Source of the DNA: Cellulosimicrobium sp. CUA-896
Lineage (GTDB): Bacteria > Actinomycetota > Actinomycetes > Actinomycetales > Cellulomonadaceae
Direction: 5' to 3'
DNA: 64,000 nt
NCBI RefSeq assembly: GCF_001942335.1
Contig: NZ_MKKH01000003.1
Span: 1-64,000 of the forward strand
Positions 43,973-54,756 of this stretch are shown piece after piece (the first letter of the stretch is position 1; each line of letters opens with the position of its first letter). The translations under genes and the position numbers were made by a program. The notes beneath the pieces are model-generated. The model was not told the origin of the DNA. It searched no databases and saw only the letters and a list, made by a program, of their open reading frames with translations.

Positions 43973-45022
43973 GAGTTCTCTCCTTGGTCTGCCGGCACCT
44001 CGCCGGTCTGGTCGGGGGCGGCGGGCGGCGCCTCCGAGGACTCGCCCGCGGCCTGCTCGGCCGTCACGGGGAAGTGCGCGTCGAGGATGTCGACGACGTA
44101 GACGAGGGTCTCCTCGGCGAGCGGGCTCGCCGTGCCGCCGTAGCCCAGGCTCGGCGGCACCACGAGCAGCACGCGGCTGCCGACGGACTGCTCGAGCAGC
44201 CCCTGCTCCCAGCCCTCGATCACCTCGCCGATGCCGATCATGACGGACGACGGCGCCGCGCCGTCGGTCCACGTCGAGTCGAACACCCCGCCGTCGGACC
44301 ACCGCACGCCCGTGTAGCGCACCGTGACGACCTGTCCCGCCTCCACCTGGCGCCCGCGCCGCGCACGAGCGGCTGGACGACGAGGTCGGAGGGCGCGGGC
44401 GTGTCGGGCGGGACGGTCACCGTGGGGGCACCGTCCTCCCCCGCGACGACGGTGGGCATGCCCTCGGCCGGCTCGACCGGTTCGCCCTGCGCCCGGGTGG
44501 GCAGCACGTCGACGACCAGGACCACGGGCACGCCGTCGTCCTCCTCCACGAGCAGCAGGCGCGCGCCGACGCGCTGCCCGCGCAGCAGGTCCGCGAGCGC
44601 GCTGCCGACGGAGGCGTCGCTCAGGGTGAACCACTGCGGCGCGTCGGTGTACGTGTTCTGCAGCACCGTGCCGTCCCGCGCGTCCTGCGCGTACAGGTTG
44701 AGCAGCAGCGGGCCACCGTCGACGAGCTCGCGCCCGGTGCCCGGCCACACGACCTCCGAGCGGCTCTGCGGCACGTCGAGCGGGGTCGTGTACGTCAGCG
44801 TGGGCGGCGCGCCGCGGAGCCCGCGACCTCGACCGCCGTGTTGAGCGGGGTCTGCGCCGCGTCCTCCGGCTCCTCGCACGCACCCAGCAGGAGCGCGGCG
44901 ACGAGCGCGAGCGCCACGGCGAGCAGCGCGCGAGGTCGGTGCGCCCGCCCGCGCGCGCGGCGTCGTCCCGGCCGTGCCGCGACCCCGTCGGGTCGCACGG
45001 CCGTCGGAAGCACGGTCCTCAC
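43969..45022 (-). CDS. FKBP-type peptidyl-prolyl isomerase lipoprotein, two frameshifts
   Basis: Secreted lipoprotein of about 351 aa with peptidyl-prolyl isomerase domains. The N-terminus has a basic stretch, a hydrophobic signal and a lipobox LLLGAC (Cys near residue 49). A first FKBP-like domain (TYTTPLDV...[20 protein letters not shown]) is degenerate. The second, [21 protein letters not shown]...[27 protein letters not shown], is canonical. Frames break near 44820 and 44355. The GTG start at 45022 leaves a 15-base gap after pafA. It probably helps fold exported proteins; it needs Lgt (31501-32556) for anchoring. Confidence 0.88.
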
Positions 45023-45037
45023 ATCACGCCCCGCACG

Positions 45038-46398
45038 TCACATCGACTCGATGAGTCGTTCCACGCGCTCGTCGACGCTGCGGAAGGGGTCCTTGCACAG
45101 CACGGTGCGCTGCGCCTGGTCGTTGAGCTTCAGGTGCACCCAGTCCACCGTGTAGTCGCGGCGCGCCTCCTGCGCGGCGCGCACGAAGTCGCCGCGCAGC
45201 TTGGCGCGCGTGGTCTGCGGCGGCACGGCCGTCGACTCGAACACCTCGAGGTCGGTCGTGATCCGCTCGACCATCCCGCGCGCGGCGAGCAGGTTGTACA
45301 GCCCTTCCGTGCGCGAGATGTCGTGGTAGGCGAGGTCGAGCCGGGCGACGCGCGGGTCGTCGAGCGCGAGGCCGTGCTTGGCCCGGTACCGCTCGATGAG
45401 CCGGTACTTGATCACCCAGTCGAGCTCCCGGTCGACGAGCGAGAGGTCCCCCGTCTCCAGCGCGCGCAGGCCGCGCTCCCACAGGTCGAGCACCTGCTTG
45501 ACGACGGGCGTGGGCGACACCTCGGTGTCGACGAACTCCTTGACGCGCTGCAGGTACTCGCCCTGCAGGTCGATCGCCGTCACCGTGCGCCCGCTCGCGA
45601 GCTGGACCGGCTGCTTGGCCGTGATGTCGTGGCTGATCTCGCGGATCGAGCGGATGGGGTTCTCGAGCGCGAGGTCGCGCATCGGCAGGCCCGCCTCGAC
45701 CATGCGCAGGATGAGGTCGGTCGTACCCACCTTGAGCATCGTCGTGGTCTCGGCCATCGAGGAGTCGCCGACGATGACGTGCAGGCGCCGGTAGCTCTCC
45801 GCGTCCGCGTGCGGCTCGTCGCGCGTGTTGATGATGGGCCGCGACCGCGTGGTCGCGCTCGACACGGCCTCCCAGATGTGGTCCGCGCGCTGCGACAGGC
45901 AGAAGACGGCGCCCCGCGGGGTCGAGAGCACCTTGCCCGCGCCGGTGAGGATCTGCCGCGTGATGAGGAACGGCACGAGCACGTCGGAGAGCCGCGCGAA
46001 GTCGCCCTGGCGCCGCACGAGGTAGTTCTCGTGGCAGCCGTAGGAGTTGCCCGCCGAGTCGGTGTTGTTCTTGAACAGGTGGATGCGCCCCGGCAGCCCC
46101 TCGTGCTCGAGCCGCTGCTGGCGTCCGCGACGAGCCCCTCGAGGATCCGCTCCCCGCCGCGGTCGTACGCCACGAGCTGGCGGACGTCGTCGCACTCCGC
46201 CGTCGCGTACTCAGGGTGCGAGCCGACGTCGAGGTACAGCCGCGAGCCGTTGCGCAGGAAGACGTTCGACGAGCGCCCCCACGCGACGACCTTGCGGAAC
46301 AGGTAGCGCGCGACCTCGTCGGCCGACAGCCCGCGGCCGTCGTCGGCGGCGCACGTGACGCCGTACTCCGTCTCGAGCCCGAAGATCCTGCGGTCCAT
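45038..46398 (-). CDS. pafA: Pup-protein ligase, one frameshift
   Basis: Attaches the C-terminal Glu of Pup to lysines of target proteins using ATP, marking them for the proteasome. About 453 aa repaired. The glutamine synthetase-like N-terminus reads [15 protein letters not shown], with the Mg-ATP Glu in [28 protein letters not shown] and [10 protein letters not shown] follow. It belongs to the same fold as Dop but lacks Dop's extra N-terminal loop. The frame breaks near 46120 (CCC read as CC) in [11 protein letters not shown]. It starts only six bases after prcA. Confidence 0.96.
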
Positions 46399-46404
46399 GC
46401 GGTC

Positions 46405-47190
46405 CTACCCCCCGTCCGACGTGCCGGCCGCCGGCGCGGTGCCGTCGTCCGGGGTGCCGCTGCCCCGGCTGTCGCCGGGGCTGCCGTCGCCGTGGCCGTC
46501 ACGCAGCAGGCCCTCGAGGACCGAGCCGGACAGGCGGCGGAACGCACGACGCGGGCGCGTGCGGTCGAGCACCGCGACCTCGAGCTGGCTCGCGGGGATC
46601 TCGCGCGCGTCGGCCTCCTCGGCCCCGGCTCCCAGCGCCCGCACGCCGAGGCGCAGCGCGTCCCCGAGCTCCATGCCCGGCCGCCACCCGTCACCGAGGA
46701 TGCGTCCGAGCTGCTCCGCCTGGCCGCCCATCACCACGTAGCCCTGCTCGTCGGCCACCGAGCCGTCGTACGAGATGCGGTAGAGCTGGTCCTGCGCCGG
46801 CGTCGGGCCGACCTCGGCGACGACGATCTCGACCTCCATCGGCTTGGACTCCGTGGTGAACACGGTGCCGAGCGTCTGGGCGTACGCGTTCGCCAGGCCG
46901 CGCGCGTTGACGTCGGTGCGGTCGTAGGAGTACCCCCGCAGGTCGGCGTACCGCACCCCGGCCACGCGTAGGTTCTCGAACTCGTTGTACTTGCCGACCG
47001 CGGCGAACGCGATCCGGTCGTAGATCTCGGAGATCTTGTGCAGCGCGCGCGACGGGTTCTCGGTCGCGAACGCGATCCCGTCCTCGAACGCGAGGGCGAC
47101 GACGGAACGGCCCCGGGCGATGCCCTTGCGCGCGAAGTCCGCCCGGTCCTTCATCAGCTGCTCGGGCGAGACGTAGAACGGCATCGTCAT
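46405..47190 (-). CDS. prcA: 20S proteasome alpha subunit
   Basis: Outer-ring subunit of the actinobacterial 20S proteasome; gates substrate entry and docks the Arc/Mpa ATPase. Length is 261 aa, intact. The N-terminal [27 protein letters not shown] gate and H0 helix and the [20 protein letters not shown] region are typical. The last 30 residues are Gly/Asp/Ser-rich and likely flexible. The ATG overlaps the prcB stop by four bases, which fits assembly of alternating alpha and beta rings. Confidence 0.96.
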   Translation of the reverse strand: MTMPFYVSPEQLMKDRADFARKGIARGRSVVALAFEDGIAFATENPSRALHKISEIYDRIAFAAVGKYNEFENLRVAGVRYADLRGYSYDRTDVNARGLANAYAQTLGTVFTTESKPMEVEIVVAEVGPTPAQDQLYRISYDGSVADEQGYVVMGGQAEQLGRILGDGWRPGMELGDALRLGVRALGAGAEEADAREIPASQLEVAVLDRTRPRRAFRRLSGSVLEGLLRDGHGDGSPGDSRGSGTPDDGTAPAAGTSDGG

Positions 47191-48061
47191 GCGAGGTCAC
47201 CTCCCGGGACGGCGCGGCCGCCGGCCTCACCCGCGCGGCGCTCGGCTACGATCTGCTCGACCACGGCCTCCAGCTCGTCGGCGGGCACGCGCTCGTAGCC
47301 CGCGGCGGTGACCACCGCGACCACCGGCCAGATCCGGCGGACTGGGTCCGGACCACCGGTCGCCGAGTCGTCGTCGGCCGCGTCGTACAGCGACTCGACC
47401 GCCACCCGCACCGCGGCGTCGCGCTCCAGACCAGCGCGCCACAGCTTCTTCAGCGCGCCGCGGGCGAACACCGAGCCCGAGCCGACGCTGTGGTGGTCGC
47501 GCTCCTCGTAGCGCCCGCCGGTCACGTCGTAGGAGAAGATCCGGCCCTGGCCGCGGTCGAGGTCGTAGCCGGCGAACAGCGGCACGACGGCCAGGCCCTG
47601 CATCGCCATCGGCAGGTTCTGCCGGATCATCATCGACAGGCGGTTCGCCTTGCCGTCGAGCGAGAGGAGCGCGCCCTCGATCTTCTCGTAGTGCTCGAGC
47701 TCGAGCTGGAAGAGGCGCACGAGCTCGACGGCGAGACCGGCCGTCCCCGCGATGCCGACGGCCGAGAACTCGTCCGCCGGGAAGACCTTCTCGATCTCAC
47801 GGTGGGCGATCATCGACCCCATCGTGGCGCGCCGGTCACCGGCCATGACGACGCCGCCCGCGCCGTCGGCCCCGAAGGTGGCCGCGACGATCGTGGTGGC
47901 GTGCGGCGCCTCGGGCGCGACGCGGGGTGCGTCGCCGCGCGGCGCGCCGGCAGCAGGTCCGGCGCGTGACCGGAGAGGAAGTCCAGGAACGACGACGACC
48001 CGGGGGTCGTGAACGCGTCGGGCAGCCGGCCGGGGAGGCGCTGGGGCTGGTGGGTGCTCAT
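47187..48061 (-). CDS. prcB: 20S proteasome beta subunit, one frameshift
   Basis: Catalytic subunit of the 20S core. About 291 aa repaired, with a propeptide of roughly 55 residues removed on assembly. The nucleophile is the first Thr of the mature TTIVAATFG segment. [14 protein letters not shown] holds the conserved Asp/Arg, and [20 protein letters not shown] the late catalytic residues. The frame breaks near 47938, within the propeptide-core junction, so a naive reading starts too late at 47846 and loses the active-site Thr. It lies 20 bases after pup. Confidence 0.95.
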
Positions 48062-48080
48062 CGGCGCTCGACCACTCTTC

Positions 48081-48281
48081 CTACTCGCCGCCCTTCTGCA
48101 CGAAGCCCCGGACGAAGGACTCCGCGTTGGTCTCCAGGACCTCGTCGATCTCCTCGAGCAGCGCGTCGACCTCCGCGTCGCGGGACTGGGCCTGCGGAGC
48201 CGTGGGGACCTCCGGGGCGTCCGGCTCGTCGTCGGGACGCCGGTCCTCGTGCGACGCGTGGGTGCGTTCCGTACCCGCCAT
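48081..48281 (-). CDS. pup: Prokaryotic ubiquitin-like protein Pup
   Basis: A 66-residue, intrinsically disordered tag protein. The N-terminal half is charged and Pro-rich; the helix-forming Mpa-binding segment is AEVDALLEEIDEVLETNAES, then FVRGFVQKGGE. It ends in Glu, so PafA can use it directly without Dop deamidating a C-terminal Gln. I start at the ATG at 48281 (MAGTERTH); an upstream in-frame start would extend it by 16 residues without homology. It lies between dop and prcB, the usual order. Confidence 0.96.
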   Translation of the reverse strand: MAGTERTHASHEDRRPDDEPDAPEVPTAPQAQSRDAEVDALLEEIDEVLETNAESFVRGFVQKGGE

Positions 48282-48422
48282 GGCTGCCTCCTCGTCCGCC
48301 GGGCACGCCCGGCGCTCGTCGTGCCGCACTCTCGTGCGGCCCGGCCGCCCTCGCGACCGGCTCCTGCCCGCGGGCGGCGCCCCGGGGGGCGCCGTCCTGC
48401 CCCCAGCCTAGTCGCCGGACAC

Positions 48423-50065
48423 TCACCCCGGTGCGGCGAGACCCGCCAGGAGCGCCGACGCGTCGGGGCTGGCGTCGAGCAGCGCCCCGATGTGGGCGCG
48501 CGTGCCCCGCAACGGGTCCATCATCGGGACGCGCTGCAGCGACGGCGCGCCCGGCACGTCGAAGATCACGGAGTCCCAGCTCGCCGCGGACACCTGGTCC
48601 CCGTAGCGCGCCACGACCTCGCCGCGGAAGTACGCACGCGTGTCCTCCGGCGCGTGGTGCACGGCCGCGCCGACCTCGCGCTCCGAAACGACCCGGTCGA
48701 CGGCCCCGGCCGCGAGGAGGCGGTGGTAGACGCCGCGCTCGGGCCGCACGTCCGACCACTGCAGGTCCATCGCCGCGAGCCGCGGGTGCCCCCAGTCGAG
48801 CCCGTCGCGCTCGCGCAGGCGGTCGAGCAGCCGCAGCTTGGCGACCCACTCGACGTCGCGCGCGCACGCGTCGCGGTCCGCCCCGAGGCGCGCGAGCACC
48901 GACTCCCAGCGGGTGAGCACGTCGCGCGTCGGCGCGTCGGGCCCGTCGCGCCCGCGAGCCGTGTCGAGACGTCCGCCGCGACCTGCAGGTACTCGCGCTG
49001 CACCTCGAGAGCGGTGAGCGAGCGCCCGTCGGCCAGCCGCAGCCGCTGCGTCAGGTCGAGGTCGCGGCTCACGCGCTGGACGTCGCCCACCGGGTCCGCG
49101 AGGCGCAGCCCGGCGAGGCGCGCGCGCAGGTCCGGGCCCAGCTCCTCGAGGTGCTCGGCGACGAGGAGGACGAGCGACGTCGTCCCGGTCTTCAGGTACG
49201 TGGCCGGCTCGAAGAGGTTCGCGTCGCCCAGGATGAGGTGCAGGCGTCGCCAGCGCTGGCGGTCGGCGTGCGGCTCGTCACGCGTGTTGACGATGGGGCG
49301 CCGCAGCGTCGTCTCCAGACCGACCTCCGCCTCGACGTAGTCCGCCCGCTGGGAGATCTGGAACCCGTGCTCCTCCCCCGCGGGCCCGAGCCCGACCCGG
49401 CCCGAGCCGGCGAACACCTGCCGCGTGACGAGGAACGGCGTGAGGACCTCCACGAGGACGCCGAACGGGACCGACCGGTCCACGAGGTAGTTCTCGTGCG
49501 TGCCGTAGCTCGCGCCCTTGCCGTCGACGTTGTTCTTGTACAGCACCACCGGCGACCCGGGCGCGTTCGCGAGCTCCCGGGCCGCGGCGAGCATGACGCG
49601 CTCGCCCGCCACGTCCCAGCACACGACGTCGTGCGGCACGGTCACCTCGGGCGAGGAGTACTCCGGGTGCGCGTGGTCCACGTACAGCCGTGCCCCGTTC
49701 GTGAGGATGACGTTCGCCGCGCTCGGGTCGTCGTACTCCTCCGACGTCGGGCGCGCGAGCTCCTGGAGCGAGCCGGCGCGCGCGCCGTCCGCCGACGGAC
49801 CCGACGGTGCCGGGGCGGCCGGGTCGTCGGTGAGCATCGACGGGTGCGCCGACGCGCGCGGCACGTGGAACCCGCGCGCGTCCTGCAGCGGGTCCTCGTC
49901 GTCGTAGTCCCACCGCGCCCGGCCTCGCGCGCCGTCGCTGCGCGCCGCGAGCGCCCGGTACGTCGTGACGACCTGGCTCGACATGAGCATCGGGTTGGCC
50001 AAGGGCTGGCCCGGCTGCAGGACGCCGTACTCGGTCTCGATCCCCATGACCCGTCGAACGCTCAC
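48423..50065 (-). CDS. dop: Depupylase/deamidase of Pup, one frameshift
   Basis: Dop removes Pup from tagged proteins and, where needed, deamidates Pup's C-terminal Gln. About 547 aa repaired. The N-terminus [20 protein letters not shown] is diagnostic, followed by the Dop-specific loop (about residues 40-100), [32 protein letters not shown] and [10 protein letters not shown]. The C-terminal TRWESVL...[10 protein letters not shown] region is in another frame because one G is missing near 48955. GTG at 50065 is used; an ATG lies six codons later. With a Pup that already ends in Glu, its depupylase role is probably the important one here. Confidence 0.95.
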
Positions 50066-50493
50066 GCGCCCACCCTAAGCCGCACCTGCGACGACGCGTC
50101 GCGTTCGTCCACGTGCGGTGGGATCGCCCGTCGTGGTCGGGGGCCCGTCTGTGGTCGGGTCCGCGGGCACAGCGCCGTCGGTGCTCGGCTGCCGCGCCGT
50201 CACCTCGGCCGTTCGGCAGTCGGTTCGCGCGCGCGGCTTCTACGCCCTTCGCATCCGACGCCGCCCCGCCCGCTCTTCCGTCAGCCCACCCCGTCCGCCA
50301 TGCTGCGCGTCCGGCGGCGCATCCGGTCCGCACGACCGGCGTCCGTCGGCGGTCTCGTCGTCGACGCGACGCGTCTGCGGCCCGCGTCGGCGAGGCGGGG
50401 CGGCCCGCCCGGCCCTGTTCGCGGACGGGTCACGGAGCGGTGATCGCCTCCCACGGCGAGGCCCGTGCACGACTGCGGCGGGGCGTGGCCGGA
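50066..50493. other. Non-coding gap between dop and arc
   Basis: About 430 bases without a supportable gene. Open frames exist on both strands but have no homology and an Arg/Ala/Pro-rich composition typical of GC-rich shadows. Two imperfect copies of a TCGTGGTCGGG-like string occur near 50130-50160. The dop promoter should lie at the left end; no clear -35/-10 pair was found. Confidence 0.6.
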
Positions 50494-50580
50494 GGGGCGG
50501 CCGTGCCGGGTCGTGGCGGGTCTGGCGGGAGCGCCGCGAGGGACGAGCGGCGCGGATGGTAGACCCGGCACGGCCGCCCC
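50494..50580. repeat. Nested 19-bp inverted repeat after arc
   Basis: The arm at 50494-50512 (starts GGGGCGGCCGTGC) is the exact reverse complement of 50562-50580. Inside, GCGCCGC (50531-50537) pairs with GCGGCGC (50547-50553), making a stem within a stem. It begins 50 bases after the arc stop codon on the arc transcript. A strong terminator or RNA-stabilising structure is likely; there is no T-run. No gene lies inside. Confidence 0.85.
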
Positions 50581-50629
50581 GGAGGTCACGCCCCGGCGCC
50601 CCCAGCACCCGACCCCCGGCACGGACCCG

Positions 50630-52279
50630 CTACAGGTACTGCCCGGTGTTGGTCACCGTGTCGATGGTGCGCGGCGAGCCGCCCTCGCCCTTCTTCTGGA
50701 CGATCGTGCGGATGAAGACGATGCGCTCGCCCTTCTTGCCGCTGATGCGCGCCCAGTCGTCGGGGTTCGTGGTGTTGGGCAGGTCCTCGTTCTCCTTGAA
50801 CTCGTCGACGCACGCGGCGAGCAGGTGGTCGACGCGGATGCCGCGCTGGCCGGTCGCGAGGAGGTCCTTGATCGCGGACTTCTTGGCCCGGTCGACGACG
50901 TTCTGGATCATGGCGCCGGAGTTGAAGTCCTTGAAGTACAGGACCTCCTTGTCACCGCTGGCGTACGTGACCTCGAGGAACTGGTTCTCCTCCTCCTCGG
51001 AGTACATGCGCTCCACGACGGAGCGGATCATGGCGTCGAGCGCCTCGCGCTGGTTGCCGCCGTGCTCGGCGAGGTCCGCCGCGTGGATGGGCAGGTCGTC
51101 GGTGAGGTACTTGGCGAAGATCTCCTTGGCGCCCTCGGCGTCGGGCCGCTCGATCTTGATCTTCACGTCGAGGCGTCCGGGCCGCAGGATGGCGGGGTCG
51201 ATCATGTCCTCACGGTTGGACGCGCCGATGACGATGACGTTGTCGAGCCGCTCGACGCCGTCGATCTCCGACAGCAGCTGCGGCACGATGGTGGTCTCGA
51301 CGTCCGAGGAGAGCCCGGTGCCGCGCGTGCGGAACAGCGACTCCATCTCGTCGAAGAACACGACGACGGGCGTGCCCTGCGAGGCCTTCTCGCGCGCGCG
51401 GGCGAAGATCAGGCGGATGTGCCGCTCCGTCTCGCCGACGTACTTGTTGAGCAGCTCGGGGCCTTTGACGTTGAGGAAGTAGCTCTTCACCGCGCCGGGC
51501 TCGACGCTGTCGCCGCGAGAGCGCGCGACGGTGTGGGCGAGCGAGTTCGCGACGGCCTTCGCGATGAGGGTCTTGCCGCAGCCGGGCGGGCCGTACAGCA
51601 GGACGCCCTTGGGCGGGCGCAGCCCGTGCTCGCGGAACAGGTCGGGGTGCGTGAACGGGAGCTCGACGGCGTCGCGGATCTGCTCGATCTGCGGGCCGAG
51701 ACCGCCGATGTCCTCGTACCGGATGTCCGGCACCTCCTCGAGGACGAGCTCCTCGACCTCCGACTTCGGGATGACCTCGAAGACGAACCCGGAGCGGGTG
51801 TCGATCGTCAGCGAGTCGCCGACGCGCAGCGAGGTGCGGGCGACGGAGCCGGCGAGGCGCACGACGCGCTCCTCGTCCGCCCGGCCGACCACGAGGACGC
51901 GCTCGGCGTCGAGGATCTCCTTGACGGTGACGATCTCGCCGGTGCGCTCGTACCCACCGGCCGCGACGACCGTCATCGCCTCGTTGAGCTTGACCTCCTG
52001 GCCGGGGCGCAGCCGGTCGACGTCGATGCTCGGGCTCGCGCCGACGTGCATCTTGCGCCCGGACGCGGACACGTCGACCGAGCCGTCGGCGTGCGCCGCG
52101 AGGAACACGGCGTACGTCCCCGGGGGTTTCGCCAGCTCGTCGATCTGCCGCTTGAGCTCGAGGATCTGGTCGCGGGCGGCGCGCAGCGCCTCGGCGAGCC
52201 TCTCGTTCTTCGCGGACAGCAGCGCCAGCTCGCGCGCGGTGCTCGTCGCGCCCTCGTCGCTCCGGGATGTCTCGCTCAT
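50630..52279 (-). CDS. arc: Proteasome-associated AAA ATPase
   Basis: Hexameric ATPase (ARC; Mpa in mycobacteria) that binds Pup, unfolds the tagged protein and feeds it to the 20S core. Length is 549 aa, intact. An N-terminal coiled coil (about 12-50) captures Pup, two OB folds follow (about 55-200), then the AAA domain: Walker A GPPGCGKT, pore-loop region near [12 protein letters not shown], Walker [11 protein letters not shown], sensor [12 protein letters not shown]. The C-terminus ends GQYL, the hydrophobic-Tyr-X tail that docks on PrcA. Separated from dop by about 560 bases, so probably a separate transcript. Confidence 0.97.
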   Translation of the reverse strand: MSETSRSDEGATSTARELALLSAKNERLAEALRAARDQILELKRQIDELAKPPGTYAVFLAAHADGSVDVSASGRKMHVGASPSIDVDRLRPGQEVKLNEAMTVVAAGGYERTGEIVTVKEILDAERVLVVGRADEERVVRLAGSVARTSLRVGDSLTIDTRSGFVFEVIPKSEVEELVLEEVPDIRYEDIGGLGPQIEQIRDAVELPFTHPDLFREHGLRPPKGVLLYGPPGCGKTLIAKAVANSLAHTVARSRGDSVEPGAVKSYFLNVKGPELLNKYVGETERHIRLIFARAREKASQGTPVVVFFDEMESLFRTRGTGLSSDVETTIVPQLLSEIDGVERLDNVIVIGASNREDMIDPAILRPGRLDVKIKIERPDAEGAKEIFAKYLTDDLPIHAADLAEHGGNQREALDAMIRSVVERMYSEEEENQFLEVTYASGDKEVLYFKDFNSGAMIQNVVDRAKKSAIKDLLATGQRGIRVDHLLAACVDEFKENEDLPNTTNPDDWARISGKKGERIVFIRTIVQKKGEGGSPRTIDTVTNTGQYL

Positions 52280-52426
52280 CGGGTGTCCCCTCTCGCCGTC
52301 GGCACCCCCGGCCGCGGGACGGAGTCCGCCGCGGCGGTCGGGTCCTCGACTCTAGGCACAATTGTCGTCCGCGTACACGGACGACACTCGCGATGAGACG
52401 ACGCGGGCGGGATCGTCACCCGGCCG

Positions 52427-53512
52427 TCACGCGTCGCGCACGTCGTCGGGCGCCGGACGAGCGACGGCTGTCCCGGTCGCCGCCTCCTCGGTCACCGCCG
52501 GCTCCGGCGCCTGTCCGACGTCGCGCCGCACCCGGCGGATCTTCTTCGCCGAGACGGGGCGCTCGCCGAGCTCCTCGGGCGACCACCGCTCCTCGTCGGT
52601 CGGGTAGGCGCCCTTGGCGGGGCGGCGCTTGCGCTCCGGCGGGGCGACGCCGTCGGCGAGGCGGCGGGCGGTGAGGAGGAAGCCGGTGTGCCCGATCATG
52701 CGGTGCTGCGGGCGCACGGCGAGGCCCTCGAGGTGCCACCCGCGGACCATCGACTCCCAGGCGACCGGCTCGGCGTAGCGGCCGTCGGCGCGCAGGTCCT
52801 CGGCGAGGCGGGACAGCTGCGTCGTCGTCGCGACGTAGCACACGAGCACGCCGCCGGGCACGAGCGCGCGGGCCACGACGTCGAGGTTCTCCCAGGGCGC
52901 GAGCATGTCGAGCACGACCCGGTCGACCGACCCGTCGGCGGCGACCGTGGGCAGCACGTCGGCGAGGTCGCCCACCGACAGCGACCACGCCGGGTGCTCG
53001 CCGCCGAAGAAGGTCTCGACGTTGCCCCGTGCGATGGCCGCGAAGTCCTCGCGGCGCTCGATCGAGTGCAGGTCGCCCGCGTCGCCGACGGCGCGCAGCA
53101 GCGACATCGTCAGCGCGCCCGACCCGACCCCGGCCTCGACGACCCGCGCGCCGGGGAACACGTCGGCCATCGCGACGATCTGGCCCGCGTCCTTGGGGTA
53201 GACGACGGCGGCGCCGCGCGGCATGGACAGCACGTAGTCGGACAGCAGCGGGCGCATCGCGAGGTACTCGATCTCCGCGGTGTTGCGCACGACCGTGCCC
53301 TCGGGCTGCCCGATGAGGTCGTCGTGGCGCAGGTAGCCCTTGTGGGTGTGGAACGTCGCGCCGGGCGCGAGGGTGATGGTGTGCAACCGACCGCGCGGGT
53401 CGGTGAGCTGGACCTTGTCGCCGACACGCAGGGGTCCGCGGCGCTGCGCGGCGCCGGTCGCGTCGGTCGGGCGGGGCTCGTCGGACGTCGTGGGGGCGGG
53501 CTCGTCGGTCAC
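52427..53512 (-). CDS. trmI: tRNA (adenine-58-N1)-methyltransferase
   Basis: SAM-dependent enzyme that makes m1A58 in the tRNA T-loop. Length is 361 aa, intact. The N-terminal beta-domain carries THKGYLRHDDLIG and the substrate-binding PKDAGQIVAMADV; SAM motif I is VVEAGVGSGALTMSLLRAVG, and RVVLDMLAPWENL follows. The C-terminal 70 residues are basic then acidic (KRRPAKGAYPTDEERW) and look disordered. The start is GTG at 53512. In actinobacteria it is usually found next to arc and dop, as here. Confidence 0.93.
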   Translation of the reverse strand: MTDEPAPTTSDEPRPTDATGAAQRRGPLRVGDKVQLTDPRGRLHTITLAPGATFHTHKGYLRHDDLIGQPEGTVVRNTAEIEYLAMRPLLSDYVLSMPRGAAVVYPKDAGQIVAMADVFPGARVVEAGVGSGALTMSLLRAVGDAGDLHSIERREDFAAIARGNVETFFGGEHPAWSLSVGDLADVLPTVAADGSVDRVVLDMLAPWENLDVVARALVPGGVLVCYVATTTQLSRLAEDLRADGRYAEPVAWESMVRGWHLEGLAVRPQHRMIGHTGFLLTARRLADGVAPPERKRRPAKGAYPTDEERWSPEELGERPVSAKKIRRVRRDVGQAPEPAVTEEAATGTAVARPAPDDVRDA

Positions 53513-53558
53513 GGGCGACCATCCTACGGGCGGGCCCGCCCGCAGGCGCCCGCGCCGG

Positions 53559-54739
53559 TCAGCGCCGCCGCGCGTCGCGCAGCGCAGCCACCACGCGTGC
53601 CACCTCGAGGGCACCGACGACGCGGCCGTCCTCGACGACGGGGACCACGGAGGCCTCCCGTCCCGCGACCGCGAGCGCCGCGAGCATGTCCTGCCCCGCC
53701 AGCGCGGCGTCCACGGTCGCCTGCGCGGGCAGGGGGACGGCGACGGCCCCGACGGGGGTGGTCTCGGCCACGTCGGGCGGCACCGCGGCGGCCGCCGTCG
53801 GGTCGACGTACCCGACCGGACGGCCCGCCGGGTCCACGACGACGGCGAGGACGTGCGGCCCGCCCGCGCGGGCGACGTCGCGGCCCACCGCGGCGACGGA
53901 CGCGCCCGATGCCACGGGGACGGCCGGGCGGGCGAGCCCGCGCACGGTCAGCCCGGAGAGCGCGTCGCGAGCCCGGCCGGCCGCGATCGCCTGTCCCGCG
54001 CCGCCCAGAGGAACGCGCCGATGAGGGCCGCCCACCCGACGGTCCACAGGTCCGGTCGCACACCGAGCGTCAGCGGCCACAGCAGCGCCCAGGCGACGAC
54101 CCCGACCGCGACGGCCCGGCCGACCCATCCTGCGGCGACGGTGCCCCTGGTCCGCGACCCGGTCGCCGCCCACACGGCGGACTCGAGGATCTGGCCGCCG
54201 TCGAGCGGCAGGCCCGGGAGCAGGTTGAAGAAGCCGACGAACGCGTTGGAGAACGCGGCGGCGTACAGCAGCAGCGCCGGGACGGAGAACGTCGTCTGCG
54301 CCTGGAAGGCGAGCCAGAACACCACCGCGAGGACGAGGTTGGTCAGCGGGCCGACCACGGAGATGAGGAAGCCGTCGAGCGGGCGCGCCGAGGTCCCGGA
54401 GTAGGCGGTGTGCCCACCCCACAGGGTCACGGCGAGCTCGGTGACGCGCTGCCCCCGGGCGCGCGCGACGAGGGCGTGCGCGACCTCGTGCAGGAACACG
54501 GAGGCGAAGAGCAGCAGCACGAACGCGAAGGAGACGAGGTAGATCTCGGTGCCGAGCTGCGGGGCGAGGCGCTGGACGGTGGGCGCGAACAGCACGGTGA
54601 GCACCGCGGCGGCGAGGAACCACGAGGGCGTGAGGATCACCGGCGCGCCCGAGACGCGGCCGATGACCCACCCCCGGGTCCGTCCGGGCACGTCCTGACG
54701 TGCGGGCGTGCGAGGTCTGCGGGGCTCGGGTCCGTCCAC
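53559..54739 (-). CDS. Site-2 protease (M50) with CBS domains, one frameshift
   Basis: Intramembrane zinc metalloprotease of the Rip3-like S2P type, about 393 aa repaired. The zinc-binding HEVAH lies in helix FASVFLHEVAHALVARARG, and the third ligand in FNLLPGLPLDGGQIL. Six membrane helices are visible. A cytoplasmic pair of CBS-like repeats (LARPAVPVASGASVAAV..., ATVDAALAGQDMLAALAV) follows and may sense nucleotides. The frame breaks near 54002 (GGG read as GG). The start, GTG at 54739, is uncertain. Such proteases often cleave anti-sigma factors; no candidate target lies nearby. Confidence 0.88.
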
Positions 54740-54756
54740 CCTGGAAGGGTATGCGG

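Noticed and set aside
47187..47846. A short prcB starting at 47846
   Set aside because: It would lose the catalytic Thr. The upstream frame encodes the propeptide and joins after one missing base.
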